Origin: Burkholderiaceae bacterium
GTDB lineage: Bacteria > Pseudomonadota > Gammaproteobacteria > Burkholderiales > Burkholderiaceae_C
Reading direction: 5' to 3'
NCBI GenBank assembly: GCA_016790575.1
Contig: JAEUOU010000010.1
Location: 62,001 to 126,000 of the forward strand
DNA: 64,000 nt
The notes below the pieces were generated by a model. That model saw only the letters and a list, made by a program, of their open reading frames with translations, was not told where the DNA came from and did no database searches. Below, piece after piece: positions 24,927-33,920 of the stretch (position 1 is its first letter; the number at the start of each line of letters is the position of its first letter). The translations under genes and the position numbers were made by a program.

Positions 24927-25559
24927 ATGACGGCAGCCCTGGTCACCATCGCCGTCCTGCACTGGGCCGTGTTGCTCGTGCCGGGTTTCAATTTTGTGCT
25001 GATCGGCCAGCTGGCGGCCGGGGGCGCGCGGCGCGCGGCGCTGGCGGCGGTTGTGGGCATGACCACAGGAACGCTGATGTGGGCCCTGCTGGCGGTTGCC
25101 GGGGTCGGGGCGGTGTTCAGCACCCACCCGGTGCTGCGGCAGGTGGCGCAGGTGGTGGGGGGGATTTATCTGCTGGTGTTGGCGCGTAATCTGTGGCGGT
25201 CCGGTGGGTCGGCGCCTTCGGTACCCGATCGGGTGGTGTCGGCGCTGTCTGCTTTTCGCGCGGGCTTCTTTACCAGTGTGCTGAACCCGAAAATTGCGCT
25301 CTTTTATGGCAGCGTTTTCGCGACCGCGTTGCCGGCCGATCCCCCTGCACGGATGGCGGCGGCGGCGGTGGCGCTGGTCTACCTCAACTCATGGGTCTGG
25401 CACGGTGCGCTGGCGCTCGTGCTGTCCTTGCCGGGGGTTCAGAATGCCTACAGCGCTCGTCACCGGGCGTTGACGCGTGGCTCGGCGGTGCTGGTCGGCG
25501 CCTTCGGACTGCGATGGCTGGTTACGGCGTTGCTGGACGGGGGCGCGCGCCTGCCTTAG
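24927..25559 (+). CDS. LysE family amino-acid exporter
   Basis: 210 residues with five or six hydrophobic helices. The LysE/RhtB pattern is visible: LLVPGFNFVLIGQLAAGGAR, then AALAAVVGMTTGTLMWALLA, then FRAGFFTSVLNPKIALFYGS (the family's 'NPK....F' signature). Members export amino acids or related metabolites across the inner membrane. It may form a unit with the upstream amine oxidase. The 3' end overlaps the DUF1499 gene on the other strand by 38 bases. Confidence 0.92.
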   Translation: MTAALVTIAVLHWAVLLVPGFNFVLIGQLAAGGARRAALAAVVGMTTGTLMWALLAVAGVGAVFSTHPVLRQVAQVVGGIYLLVLARNLWRSGGSAPSVPDRVVSALSAFRAGFFTSVLNPKIALFYGSVFATALPADPPARMAAAAVALVYLNSWVWHGALALVLSLPGVQNAYSARHRALTRGSAVLVGAFGLRWLVTALLDGGARLP

Positions 25560-26082
25560 GCTCGACCGAAGTGTCGAAGGCGCGCCGGATGACTTCGATG
25601 CGGGCGCGATTCACGCCCCGATCCCCGAAACCGATGCGGCTGGCCGAGCGCAAGTGAATGACGCCTTCAGTCTCGGCCAGCAGAAACTCCAGGTCATCGG
25701 TAAAGCGCATGAGCGCCGTCTGGCTTTCGGCGTGCAGGTAGCCCGGCTCGTTGCGGACCACCACCGTGCGGTCCTGGCGCGCGAGGACGGCGGCGAGGCG
25801 TTGCATCGCGGCCTGCCCGCTGCCTTCATAGCGCAGCGGCGCAATCTGCGCGCGTTCGCGTTGCGGATGGTCCGGATGCCGGTTGGCCTGGCTACTGACG
25901 CTGTTGGGCGTGTGCGATGGCGGTCTGAGCAGCCCGCCCACCGCGCCAAGGTCCGACGGGCGGCTGCCGGCAAAAGCGCCCGCCTGGCCGGCCGCGACGG
26001 CCAGCAAGGCGATCGTCAGCAGGGTGGCCGGAATGCCCAGGAGCCATGCCTGCCATCGGCGCGAGGAGGGCGGTGTGGCCAT
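25522..26082 (-). CDS. DUF1499 family protein
   Basis: 186 residues. One N-terminal membrane helix (WLLGIPATLLTIALLAVAAG) is followed by the DUF1499 domain: HTPNSVSSQANRHPDH (the 'pNcVsS' start with the Cys replaced by Ser), then YLHAESQTALMRFTDDLEFL and SASRIGFGDRGVNRARIEVI. The function of the family is unknown. It is three bases from upp and shares its strand, suggesting co-transcription. The overlap with lysE on the other strand is convergent. Confidence 0.88.
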   Translation of the reverse strand: MATPPSSRRWQAWLLGIPATLLTIALLAVAAGQAGAFAGSRPSDLGAVGGLLRPPSHTPNSVSSQANRHPDHPQRERAQIAPLRYEGSGQAAMQRLAAVLARQDRTVVVRNEPGYLHAESQTALMRFTDDLEFLLAETEGVIHLRSASRIGFGDRGVNRARIEVIRRAFDTSVEPKAGARPRPATP

Positions 26083-26085
26083 GGA

Positions 26086-26715
26086 TCAGCCGGTGCCGAA
26101 CTGGCGGTCACCGGCATCACCCAGCCCGGGCAGGATGTACCCATGGGCGTCCAGGCCGCGGTCCACCGCGGCGGTCACGATGGCGACGTCCGGGTGCGCC
26201 GCCTGGACCGCCGCTATGCCTTCGGGGCAACCGACCAGGCAGACCAGCCCCAGGGTGCGCGGCCGCGCGGCGCGCACCCGCTGGAGCGCGGCGACCGCGG
26301 AATGACCGGTGGCGAGCATGGGGTCCAGCACCAGGGCGTCGCAGTCTTCCAGGCCGTCGGGCAGTTTGCAGTAGTAGTCGATGGCCTCAAGGCTTTGCGG
26401 GTCCCGGTACAGGCCGACATGGCCAATCCGGGCCTCGGGGACCAGCGTCAGAAAGCTGTCGAGCAGGCCCAGGCCGGCGCGCAGCACCGGCACCAGAACC
26501 AGGCCGCCGCCGGCGAGGGTCTGACCCGTGCAGGTTTCCAGCGGGGTCTGAACGGAACATGGCCGGGTGGGCAGGTGGCGGGTCGCTTCCACGGCCAGCA
26601 GCAACCCCAGTTCATGCACCAGACGGCGGAACTGGTCCGGCGGCGTCGCCCGGTCGCGCAGGCGCGCCAGCTTGTGGTGGACCAGCGGGTGCCGGACGGT
26701 GTGGACGTCAGCCAT
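26086..26715 (-). CDS. upp: Uracil phosphoribosyltransferase
   Basis: 209 residues, the normal length. It makes UMP from uracil and PRPP in pyrimidine salvage. VHTVRHPLVHHKLARLRD opens the protein. LVPVLRAGLGLLDSFLTLVP and HVGLYRDPQSL follow. The PRPP loop is LDPMLATGHSAVAAL, and the uracil-binding end is HGYILPGLGDAGDRQFGTG. ATG at 26715. It is 28 bases downstream of the YjgR-like ATPase gene on the same strand. An open frame continues upstream of this start through the ATPase gene but in another phase; it is a shadow. Confidence 0.95.
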   Translation of the reverse strand: MADVHTVRHPLVHHKLARLRDRATPPDQFRRLVHELGLLLAVEATRHLPTRPCSVQTPLETCTGQTLAGGGLVLVPVLRAGLGLLDSFLTLVPEARIGHVGLYRDPQSLEAIDYYCKLPDGLEDCDALVLDPMLATGHSAVAALQRVRAARPRTLGLVCLVGCPEGIAAVQAAHPDVAIVTAAVDRGLDAHGYILPGLGDAGDRQFGTG

Positions 26716-26743
26716 GATCGTGTCGTGAGGTCGGGACCTGGCC

Positions 26744-28261
26744 TCAGCGCCGCCGTCCGCCCAGAAGGCTGCCCAGCACGCCGCGCAGGATCTCGCGCCC
26801 CAGGGTTGTGCCCATGGTGCGTACCGCCGATTTGGCCATGGTCTGGACCAGGCCATCGTGCTGGGCGCCCCGCGGGCCGGTGCGACCGAACAGCACGTCA
26901 TTGAGTTTGCCACCCAGCCCCTCGCCGCCACCGGCGGTAGCGCCTGCGGTGTCCCCGGTGGCCCCGCCCGCCGCGGCCGGCGCGCCGGCGGCGTGCTGGC
27001 GCAGCATTTCATAGGCGCTTTCCCGGTCGACCAGTTTTTCGTAGACGCCGGCCACGAGGGAGCCCTCCAGCAGGGCCTTGCGTTGCTCGGCGGCGATGGG
27101 CCCGATCTGGCTTCCGGGCGGCAGGACGTAGACCCGGGCGGTTTCCGTGGGGCGACCCTTGGCATCAAGGAAACTGACCAGGGCCTCACCGACGGCCAGC
27201 TCCGTGATGGCGGCTTCAATGTCCAGCCCGGCGCGGGGCCGCATGGTCTCGGCCGTGGCGCGAACAGCCTTCTGGTCGCGCGGGGTGAAGGCGCGCAGGG
27301 CGTGCTGGACCCGGTGACCCAGCTGGCCCAGGACGCTGTCGGGGATGTCCAGCGGGTTCTGTGTGACGAAATAGACGCCCACGCCTTTCGAACGCACCAG
27401 GCGGACCACCAGTTCGATGCGCTCGACCAGGACTTTGGGCGCTTCGTTGAACAACAGGTGGGCTTCGTCGAAGAAAAACACCAGTTTGGGTTTTTCCGGA
27501 TCGCCGATTTCGGGCAGCAGCTCAAACAGCTCCGACAACATCCACAGCAGGAAGGTGGCGTACAGGCGCGGCGAGTTGAGCAGTTTGTCGGCCGCCAGGA
27601 TGTTGATCATGCCCCGGCCGTCGACGGTCTGCATGAAGTCGTTGATGTCCAGCATGGGCTCGCCGAAGAAGCGGTCGCCGCCTTGCTGTTCGATCTGCAG
27701 CAGGCCGCGCTGTATGGCGCCCACGCTGGCGGCGCTGATGTTGCCGTACTGGGTGGTGAACTGTTTGGCGTTTTCGCCCACATGCTGCAGGATGGCCCGC
27801 AGGTCCTTGAGGTCCAGCAGCAGCATGCCGTTGTCGTCGGCAATCTTGAATACCAGGTTGAGCACACCGGTCTGGGTTTCGTTCAGATTGAGCATGCGGG
27901 CCAGCAGCAAGGGCCCCATGTCGCTGATCGTGGTGCGCACGGGGTGGCCCTGCTCGCCGAACACATCCCACACCGTTGCCGGGCAGGCGCGGGATGGCGG
28001 GGTCGGCAGCCCGCGTTCGGCCAGCACCTTGGCCATTTTTTCGCCCACATGGCCCGCCTGGCTGATGCCGGTGAGGTCGCCCTTGATGTCGGCCATGAAG
28101 ACGGGCACCCCGATGGCTGAAAACTGCTCCGCCATCGCCTGCAGGGTGACGGTCTTGCCGGTTCCGGTGGCGCCCGTGATCAGCCCGTGGCGGTTGGCCA
28201 GGCCGGGCAGGATGAGGCATTCGGTGTCGCGGTTGCGTGCAATCAGCAGGGGTTCGGCCAT
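26744..28261 (-). CDS. YjgR-like (DUF853) P-loop ATPase
   Basis: 505 residues from ATG at 28261; eight more residues are possible. The Walker A motif [20 protein letters not shown] lies near residue 27. [14 protein letters not shown] follows, and Walker [19 protein letters not shown] is in the middle. The C-terminus contains [21 protein letters not shown] sequence. It belongs to the HerA/FtsK-related DUF853 family (E. coli YjgR), probably a cytoplasmic ATPase of unproven function. It is followed closely by upp and is divergent from yebC. The last 70 residues have a Gly/Ala-rich low-complexity linker. Confidence 0.92.
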   Translation of the reverse strand: MAEPLLIARNRDTECLILPGLANRHGLITGATGTGKTVTLQAMAEQFSAIGVPVFMADIKGDLTGISQAGHVGEKMAKVLAERGLPTPPSRACPATVWDVFGEQGHPVRTTISDMGPLLLARMLNLNETQTGVLNLVFKIADDNGMLLLDLKDLRAILQHVGENAKQFTTQYGNISAASVGAIQRGLLQIEQQGGDRFFGEPMLDINDFMQTVDGRGMINILAADKLLNSPRLYATFLLWMLSELFELLPEIGDPEKPKLVFFFDEAHLLFNEAPKVLVERIELVVRLVRSKGVGVYFVTQNPLDIPDSVLGQLGHRVQHALRAFTPRDQKAVRATAETMRPRAGLDIEAAITELAVGEALVSFLDAKGRPTETARVYVLPPGSQIGPIAAEQRKALLEGSLVAGVYEKLVDRESAYEMLRQHAAGAPAAAGGATGDTAGATAGGGEGLGGKLNDVLFGRTGPRGAQHDGLVQTMAKSAVRTMGTTLGREILRGVLGSLLGGRRR

Positions 28262-28333
28262 GGCGGGAGCCCTTCGGAGGGGCAAAAAGTAAAATCGGGG
28301 TGACTAGATTAAATCAATGCAGAAGGGTTTGTG

Positions 28334-29059
28334 ATGGCCGGCCACAGCAAATGGGCAAATATTCAGCACCGCAAGGGCAGACAGGACGAAAAGCGCCAGC
28401 GTATCTGGACCCGGGTGGTCCGCGAGATCATGGTGTCCGCCCGCACCGGCGGTGGTGATCCGGCGGCCAATCCGCGCCTGCGCCTGGCCATCGAGAAGGC
28501 CAAGGCGGCCAACATGCCGGCCGACACGGTCAAGCGCAACATCGACAAGGCCACCGGCAACCTGGAAGGCGTCAACTACGAAGAAATCCGTTATGAAGGG
28601 TATGGCATCGGTGGCGCGGCCATCATTGTCGACACCATGACCGACAACCGCGTCCGTACGGTGGCCGAAGTGCGCCACATCTTCAGCAAGTACGGCGGCA
28701 ACATGGGCACCGAAGGTTCGGTGGCGTTCCAGTTCAAACATTGCGGCCAGCTGGTTTTTGCGCCGGGTACCAGTGAGGACAAGGTCATGGAAGTGGCGCT
28801 CGATGCCGGCGCCGAGGATGTGATTGCCGACGAAGAGGGCGCCATCGAGGTGCTGACGGCGCCGGGCGAATTCGAGGCGGTCAAGAATGCGCTCGAGGCC
28901 AGCGGCCTGGCGGCCGACATGGCGGAAGTGACGATGCGTCCGGAGAACACGATCGAACTGGCCGGCGAGGATGCGTCCCGGATGCAAAAACTGCTGGACA
29001 TGCTGGAGGACCTGGATGATGTGCAGGCGGTTTTCCACAACGCCGAGCTGGCCGAATGA
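28334..29059 (+). CDS. YebC/PmpR family regulator
   Basis: 241 residues. [20 protein letters not shown] is the family's fixed N-terminus. [15 protein letters not shown] and [20 protein letters not shown] follow, then [18 protein letters not shown]. YebC proteins act as DNA-binding regulators or, in the paralogue group, help ribosomes on difficult sequences. It starts a tight plus-strand run that goes on to rng (gaps of 85 bases or less, several overlaps). ATG at 28334; the preceding GTG is in frame but adds one residue only. Confidence 0.95.
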   Translation: MAGHSKWANIQHRKGRQDEKRQRIWTRVVREIMVSARTGGGDPAANPRLRLAIEKAKAANMPADTVKRNIDKATGNLEGVNYEEIRYEGYGIGGAAIIVDTMTDNRVRTVAEVRHIFSKYGGNMGTEGSVAFQFKHCGQLVFAPGTSEDKVMEVALDAGAEDVIADEEGAIEVLTAPGEFEAVKNALEASGLAADMAEVTMRPENTIELAGEDASRMQKLLDMLEDLDDVQAVFHNAELAE

Positions 29060-29070
29060 AGGGCGCCGGC

Positions 29071-30351
29071 ATGAAGGTTCTGGTCATTGGGGGTGGCGGC
29101 CGTGAACACGCGCTGGCCTGGAAGCTGGCGCAGTCGCCCAAGGTGCAGCAAGTCTATGTGGCCCCGGGCAATGGCGGCACGGCGCGCGACCGGCGGCTGG
29201 TCAACCTCGCGTTGACCGATATCCGGGCACTGCGTGAATGGGCGCAGGCCGAAAAAGTCGGGCTCACGGTGGTGGGGCCGGAGGGCCCGCTGGCAGGCGG
29301 TGTGGTGGACGAGTTTCGTGCCCACGGATTGCGGATTTTCGGCCCCACGCAGGCCGCCGCGCAGCTGGAGAGTTCCAAGGCCTTTTCCAAGGCGTTCATG
29401 AAGCGCCATGGCATCCCGACGGCTGAATACGAAACCTTCTCTGACCCGGCCGAGGCCCATGCCTACGTGGCCCGCAAAGGCGCGCCGATTGTGGTCAAGG
29501 CCGACGGACTGGCCGCCGGGAAAGGCGTGGTGGTGGCCCAGACTTTGGCCGAGGCCCACGAGGCGATCGATTTCATGCTGCTGGACAACCCGCTGGGCGT
29601 GAGCCACAACGCCGGAGGTGCGCGGGTGGTCATCGAGGACTTCCTGCAGGGCGAGGAGGCCAGCTTCATCGTGATGTGCGACGGCAAGAACGTCGAGGCC
29701 ATGGCCACCAGCCAGGACCACAAGCGCTTGCTCGATGGCGATGAAGGGCCGAACACCGGCGGCATGGGTGCCTATTCGCCCGCCCCGGTGGTGACGGCCG
29801 ACGTGCATGCCCGCGCCATGCGCGAGATCATCCTGCCGACCATCCGCGGCATGGAAAAAGACGGTATACCGTTCACCGGCTTCCTGTATGCCGGCCTGAT
29901 GATCGACGCCACCGGCCACCCGAAGACGCTGGAGTTCAACTGCCGCATGGGCGACCCGGAAACCCAGCCCATCCTGATGCGGCTCAAGACGGACCTGTTC
30001 GACGTGATGATGGCGGCGACCTGTGGCCAGCTCGACACGGTGGAACTGGTGTGGGACCGGCGCCCGGCGCTGGGGGTGGTGATGGCGGCTGCCGGTTATC
30101 CGCTCAATCCGCGCAAGGGTGATGCCATTACCGGCTTGCCGCCCGAAGCCGACGACGCCATGGTGTTCCACGCCGGTACCGTCGAGCACGAGGGCGAGGT
30201 GCTGACGTCCGGCGGTCGGGTGCTGTGTGTGACCGCGCTGGCCGATTCGGTCAAGCTGGCCCAGCAGCGTGCCTACGAGGTGGCGCGCGGCATCCGTTTC
30301 GAAGGCATGCAGATGCGGCGCGATATCGGCCATCGCGCGCTGCGCCCATGA
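29071..30351 (+). CDS. purD: Phosphoribosylamine-glycine ligase (GARS)
   Basis: 426 residues, the family's usual length. It catalyses the second step of purine synthesis, joining glycine to phosphoribosylamine with [23 protein letters not shown] is the N-domain. [40 protein letters not shown] (ATP-grasp) and [20 protein letters not shown] follow in order. ATG at 29071 follows GAAGGGCGCC; an earlier in-frame ATG at 29056 overlaps the yebC stop. It ends directly at the start of the hemF frame. Confidence 0.96.
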   Translation: MKVLVIGGGGREHALAWKLAQSPKVQQVYVAPGNGGTARDRRLVNLALTDIRALREWAQAEKVGLTVVGPEGPLAGGVVDEFRAHGLRIFGPTQAAAQLESSKAFSKAFMKRHGIPTAEYETFSDPAEAHAYVARKGAPIVVKADGLAAGKGVVVAQTLAEAHEAIDFMLLDNPLGVSHNAGGARVVIEDFLQGEEASFIVMCDGKNVEAMATSQDHKRLLDGDEGPNTGGMGAYSPAPVVTADVHARAMREIILPTIRGMEKDGIPFTGFLYAGLMIDATGHPKTLEFNCRMGDPETQPILMRLKTDLFDVMMAATCGQLDTVELVWDRRPALGVVMAAAGYPLNPRKGDAITGLPPEADDAMVFHAGTVEHEGEVLTSGGRVLCVTALADSVKLAQQRAYEVARGIRFEGMQMRRDIGHRALRP

Positions 30352-30419
30352 CAGACCAACCCGCAGCGGCAGCCGCTGGCCTGCCGCTGTGCATCACGGT
30401 ATCACACCCCCATCCAACC

Positions 30420-31337
30420 ATGAACCCACCCGATATGGCTGCCGTCAGCCCCTATCTGCAGAGCCTGCAGCGCCGGATCACCGACTCGGTCACGGCCATG
30501 GACGGCGCCGCCTTTCTTGTCGATGAGTGGCGCAAAGCGCCGGGTGAGCCGCTGCAGGGCTGGGGACGTACTGCCATTGTGGAAGGCGGCGCGGTGTTCG
30601 AGCGGGCCGGTTGCGGGTTCTCGCACGTCAGCGGCCCGCGCCTGCCGCCGTCGGCGACCCAGCATCGCCCCGAGCTGGCCGGCGCACCGTTCGAAGCCAT
30701 GGGCGTTTCGCTGGTGTTCCACCCCCGCAATCCCTATGTGCCGACCGTGCACATGAATGTGCGCATGATCAGCGCCACGGCGCCCGGGCAGGCCCCCGTT
30801 GCGTGGTTCGGCGGCGGCATGGACCTGACGCCGTATTACGGCTTCGACGACGACGCGGTGCATTTCCATACCGTCTGCCGGGATGCGCTGGCGCCGTTCG
30901 GCGCTGACAAATATCCGCGTTTCAAGACCTGGTGTGACGAATATTTCTGCCTCAAGCACCGCGGCGAGCAGCGCGGTGTGGGCGGCGTGTTTTTTGACGA
31001 TTTTTCCGAAGGCGGCTTTGACAACGGCTTTGCCATGATCCGCGCCGTGGGTGATGCATTCCTGGTGGCCTATGAACCCATCGTCGCACGCCGGCGTGAC
31101 ACGCCGTATGGCGAGCGCGAACGCGATTTCCAGCTGTACCGCCGCGGTCGCTATGTGGAGTTCAACCTGGTCTGGGACCGGGGAACCCATTTCGGATTGC
31201 AGTCCGGGGGGCGCACCGAGTCCATCCTGTTGTCGATGCCGCCGCTGGTGAGTTGGTCCTACCAGCGCACCGACGACGCCGGTTCGCCCGAAGCGGCGCT
31301 GCGGGAGCGCTTTCTGGTGCGCAAGGATTGGATTTGA
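30420..31337 (+). CDS. hemF: Oxygen-dependent coproporphyrinogen III oxidase
   Basis: 305 residues from ATG at 30420 (E. coli 299). It oxidises coproporphyrinogen III to protoporphyrinogen IX in haem synthesis, using oxygen. [20 protein letters not shown] aligns with the family start. [16 protein letters not shown], then [20 protein letters not shown] and [20 protein letters not shown] follow. [20 protein letters not shown] and [20 protein letters not shown] come later. An ATG at 30348 overlaps the purD stop (ATGA) and would add 24 residues without family similarity; it may be used for coupling. Confidence 0.96.
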   Translation: MNPPDMAAVSPYLQSLQRRITDSVTAMDGAAFLVDEWRKAPGEPLQGWGRTAIVEGGAVFERAGCGFSHVSGPRLPPSATQHRPELAGAPFEAMGVSLVFHPRNPYVPTVHMNVRMISATAPGQAPVAWFGGGMDLTPYYGFDDDAVHFHTVCRDALAPFGADKYPRFKTWCDEYFCLKHRGEQRGVGGVFFDDFSEGGFDNGFAMIRAVGDAFLVAYEPIVARRRDTPYGERERDFQLYRRGRYVEFNLVWDRGTHFGLQSGGRTESILLSMPPLVSWSYQRTDDAGSPEAALRERFLVRKDWI

Positions 31338-31960
31338 CGCGTCGGCAGCCGCTGCGGATCGGCGTGTTCGGCGGCGCGTTCGACCCGCCCCACCGGGCGC
31401 ACGAGGCGCTGGCACGCGCGGCGATACACCGCCTGGCGCTGGACGCGCTGCGGGTGATACCCACCGGACAGGCCTGGCACCGCCCGGCCCGGACCAGCGC
31501 CGCAGCGCACCGTGTTGCGATGGCGCAACTGGCGTTTGCCTCGGTGCCCGGCGCACAGGTCGACGACCGCGAGACCCGCCGCACCGGCGCCAGCTATACC
31601 GTGGACACCCTGCGCGAATTGCAGGCCGAGGAACCCGGCGTGCACTGGTTCCTTTTGATCGGTGAGGACCAGGCGGTTGCCTTTCGTCACTGGCGGGGCT
31701 GGGCCGAGATTTTGCAAATTGCTACACTCGTGATAGCTGAGAGAGACCAGAACACGCTGGGTACTGCCGAAAAAGAGGCCGAATTCGCGGTTTTGGCCCG
31801 CCAGGGGGAACTGGTGCGGCTGCAGTGGCCACTCCAGCCGCTCAGCGCCACCACCATCCGCCGCCGAGTGGCCGCAGGCGAGGGTATTGACGATCTGGTC
31901 CTTCCGTCCGTTGCACGTTATATTGAAACCAACCACCTCTACCACCACGCTGATGACTGA
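31334..31960 (+). CDS. nadD: Nicotinate-nucleotide adenylyltransferase
   Basis: 208 residues with a TTG start that overlaps the hemF stop (TTGA). It makes deamido-NAD from NaMN and [23 protein letters not shown] holds the nucleotidyltransferase signature; the usual H-X-G-H reads His-Arg-Ala-His here. [20 protein letters not shown] and the C-terminal [20 protein letters not shown] match the family. Between them, residues reading [18 protein letters not shown] are encoded by a degenerate copy of the dispersed repeat. No other in-frame start codon fits. rsfS overlaps its 3' end by eight bases. Confidence 0.93.
   Translation: MTRRQPLRIGVFGGAFDPPHRAHEALARAAIHRLALDALRVIPTGQAWHRPARTSAAAHRVAMAQLAFASVPGAQVDDRETRRTGASYTVDTLRELQAEEPGVHWFLLIGEDQAVAFRHWRGWAEILQIATLVIAERDQNTLGTAEKEAEFAVLARQGELVRLQWPLQPLSATTIRRRVAAGEGIDDLVLPSVARYIETNHLYHHADD
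31729..31768 (-). repeat. Dispersed 40-bp repeat, copy 7 (inside nadD)
   Basis: Read on the minus strand it gives CAGTACCCAGCGTG, then TTCTGGTCTCTCTCAGCTAT, the most diverged copy. The nadD frame reads [12 protein letters not shown] through it, the same frame as FIAxNDLFxLGM in other copies. Confidence 0.7.
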
Positions 31961-32738
31961 TTCCACCGCCAAGAAAAACACCCAGAAACTCCAGCGGGCC
32001 GTCGTCGATGGCCTGGAAGATGTCAAGGCCCAGAATATTGTGGTGTTCAACACCGAACACCTGTCGGCGCTGTTCGAGCGGGTGGTGGTGGCCTCGGGGA
32101 CGTCCAATCGGCAGACCAAGGCTTTGGCAGCGAGTGTGCGCGATGCGGTGCGGGAAGCAGGTTTCCCCAAACCCCGCGTCGAGGGCGAGGAGAACGGGGA
32201 GTGGATCATCGTCGACTGCGGCCAGGTCGTGGTTCACATCATGCAGCCGGCGATCCGCCAGTACTACAACCTGGAGGAGATCTGGGGTGACAAGCCCGTG
32301 CATCTCAAAGGCCCCGCGAGCCGCGTCCAGGCCGCTGCCGCCGCAAAGCCGGACACCAAACCGGCTCCTCGCGCGACTGCCGGCCGCGCAAAAGCCGTGA
32401 CGCGGGCCGAATCGGAAGAAAAACAGGCGATACCCAGCGCAAAAAGGTCATCTTCTGCTGCAAAAAAGGTAGCTACGGCACCGGCTTCGAAGAAGCCGGC
32501 AGCGACGCCTGCCCGGGTTGCGGCGAAGAAGACCGCCGCACCACGCACCGCCGCACCGACCGCCCCGAAAGTCGGCGCCGCGCCCGCCAAAAAAGCATCC
32601 GCCGCAACCCGGAAAACGCCTGCGGCCGCCAAATCGGCCCCAGGAGCCGAATCGGCCACCGGTGCCAAAGCAGCGCCCGCTGCCGGCCAAAAGGCGCCCG
32701 CACGCAAATCGGCCAGCCGCACCGCGCCGAAGTCCTGA
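31953..32738 (+). CDS. rsfS: Ribosomal silencing factor RsfS with long basic tail
   Basis: 261 residues from ATG at 31953. Residues 1-115 are a complete RsfS domain: LQRAVVDGLEDVKAQNIVVF, FERVVVASGTSNRQTKALAA, then EWIIVDCGQVVVHIMQPAIR and YYNLEEIWGDKPV. RsfS binds L14 of the large ribosomal subunit and blocks subunit joining in starvation. The other 145 residues are an Ala/Lys/Pro histone-H1-like tail, absent from most RsfS proteins. The beginning of that tail (AIPSAKRSSSAAKK) is encoded by a dispersed repeat. It overlaps nadD by eight bases. Confidence 0.92.
   Translation: MTDSTAKKNTQKLQRAVVDGLEDVKAQNIVVFNTEHLSALFERVVVASGTSNRQTKALAASVRDAVREAGFPKPRVEGEENGEWIIVDCGQVVVHIMQPAIRQYYNLEEIWGDKPVHLKGPASRVQAAAAAKPDTKPAPRATAGRAKAVTRAESEEKQAIPSAKRSSSAAKKVATAPASKKPAATPARVAAKKTAAPRTAAPTAPKVGAAPAKKASAATRKTPAAAKSAPGAESATGAKAAPAAGQKAPARKSASRTAPKS
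32425..32467 (+). repeat. Dispersed 40-bp repeat, copy 8 (inside rsfS)
   Basis: GGCGATACCCAGCGC is followed by AAAAAGGTCATCTTCTGCTG and CAAAAAAGG. It is in frame with rsfS, at the junction of the RsfS domain and the basic tail, and reads AIPSAKRSSSAAKK. Confidence 0.92.
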
Positions 32739-32753
32739 CCGCCCGGCACGGCC

Positions 32754-33221
32754 ATGAAGCTGCTGATTGTGGCCGTCGGTCAGCGTATCCCCGACTGGGC
32801 CCAGTCCGCATGGGATGACTACGCCAAGCGGTTTCCGCCCGAGTTGCGGGTCGAATTGCGGGCGGTGAAGACCGAGCCGCGGGCCTCGCGCACCCTGGAG
32901 ACGTTGCTGGCCGCCGAGCGCCAGCGCATCGAATCGCAAATCGCGCGGGGCATGCGAGTGGTGGTGCTGGACGAACGCGGCGAGACCCTGACCACGCTGG
33001 CACTGGCCAGGCGCCTGCGCGACTGGCAGGGCGGTGGCGATGACGTTGCCCTGGTGATTGGCGGCCCGGACGGCCTGGAGCCCGACTTTCGCGCCGCCGC
33101 GCACGAACGCATCCGCTTGTCCGATCTGACCTTGCCCCATGCACTGGCCCGGGTTCTGCTGGTCGAGCAGCTCTACCGCGCCTGGTCCGTCAACGCCCAT
33201 CATCCCTACCATCGTGAATGA
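32754..33221 (+). CDS. rlmH: 23S rRNA (pseudouridine1915-N3)-methyltransferase
   Basis: 155 residues, the exact family length. It methylates pseudouridine 1915 in helix 69 of 23S r[23 protein letters not shown] opens the protein. [20 protein letters not shown], then [20 protein letters not shown] form the SPOUT knot. [20 protein letters not shown] is the fixed C-terminus. It follows rsfS by 15 bases, a pairing found in very many bacteria. Confidence 0.97.
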   Translation: MKLLIVAVGQRIPDWAQSAWDDYAKRFPPELRVELRAVKTEPRASRTLETLLAAERQRIESQIARGMRVVVLDERGETLTTLALARRLRDWQGGGDDVALVIGGPDGLEPDFRAAAHERIRLSDLTLPHALARVLLVEQLYRAWSVNAHHPYHRE

Positions 33222-33234
33222 AAGCTGCGATGCC

Positions 33235-33909
33235 ATGACCCCGTTCCCGGAAGCAGGCGGTGGCATTTACCTGGCTTCCCAGAGCCCGCGCCGGCGGCAA
33301 CTGCTGGACCAGATCGGCGTTCCCTGGTGTTTGCTCTTGCCCTCCGATGCGGCCGAGGAGGCCGCGCTGGAGCCCCTGGAGGCGGCGCGACCCGGTGAGG
33401 CTCCGGCCCGCTATGTTCAACGGGTCACCGCGCTGAAGCTTGACGCGGCGGTGGCCCGCCGCGACCGCCTGGGCCTGCCGGACGCGCCGGTGCTGTGCGC
33501 CGACACCACGGTGGCGTTGGGGCGCCAGATTCTGGGCAAACCCGACAGCCCCGAGGCCGCCCGCACCATGCTGCAGGCCCTGGCCGGGAGGTCGCACCGG
33601 GTCCTGACCGCGGTGGCGGCACAGCTCGGACCGCGCCGCGAAAGCCGCCTGTCCATCTCGACGGTCTGGTTTGCGCCGCTCGATGCCGGGCGCATCGACG
33701 CCTATGTGGCATCGGCTGAGCCGTTCGGCAAAGCGGGCGGTTATGGCATTCAGGGACTGGCGGCCACCTTTGTGCGGCGCATCAGCGGCAGCTACACCGG
33801 CATCATGGGCTTGCCGCTGTATGAGACGGCAGAGTTGCTGGCGGCGTTGCGGGCGCCCGTCGGCAGGGCCCCACAGGCCGGAACCGGCCGTGCCGGCCCA
33901 AAGCGATGA
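33235..33909 (+). CDS. maf: Maf-like nucleotide pyrophosphatase
   Basis: 224 residues from ATG at 33235. YLASQSPRRRQLLDQIGVPW is the Maf signature. YVQRVTALKLDAAV, VLCADTTVALGRQILGKPDS and YVASAEPFGKAGGYGIQGLA follow. Maf proteins hydrolyse modified or canonical nucleoside triphosphates (dTTP/UTP in the YhdE group). The C-terminal 20 residues are a low-complexity extension. It ends with an ATGA overlap to a possible rng start. Confidence 0.93.
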   Translation: MTPFPEAGGGIYLASQSPRRRQLLDQIGVPWCLLLPSDAAEEAALEPLEAARPGEAPARYVQRVTALKLDAAVARRDRLGLPDAPVLCADTTVALGRQILGKPDSPEAARTMLQALAGRSHRVLTAVAAQLGPRRESRLSISTVWFAPLDAGRIDAYVASAEPFGKAGGYGIQGLAATFVRRISGSYTGIMGLPLYETAELLAALRAPVGRAPQAGTGRAGPKR

Positions 33910-33920
33910 CAATGGCGGGC

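Noticed and set aside
26716..27525. Upstream extension of upp to a 479-codon frame
   Set aside because: It is in another phase of the YjgR-like ATPase gene; upp has its own ATG and family N-terminus.
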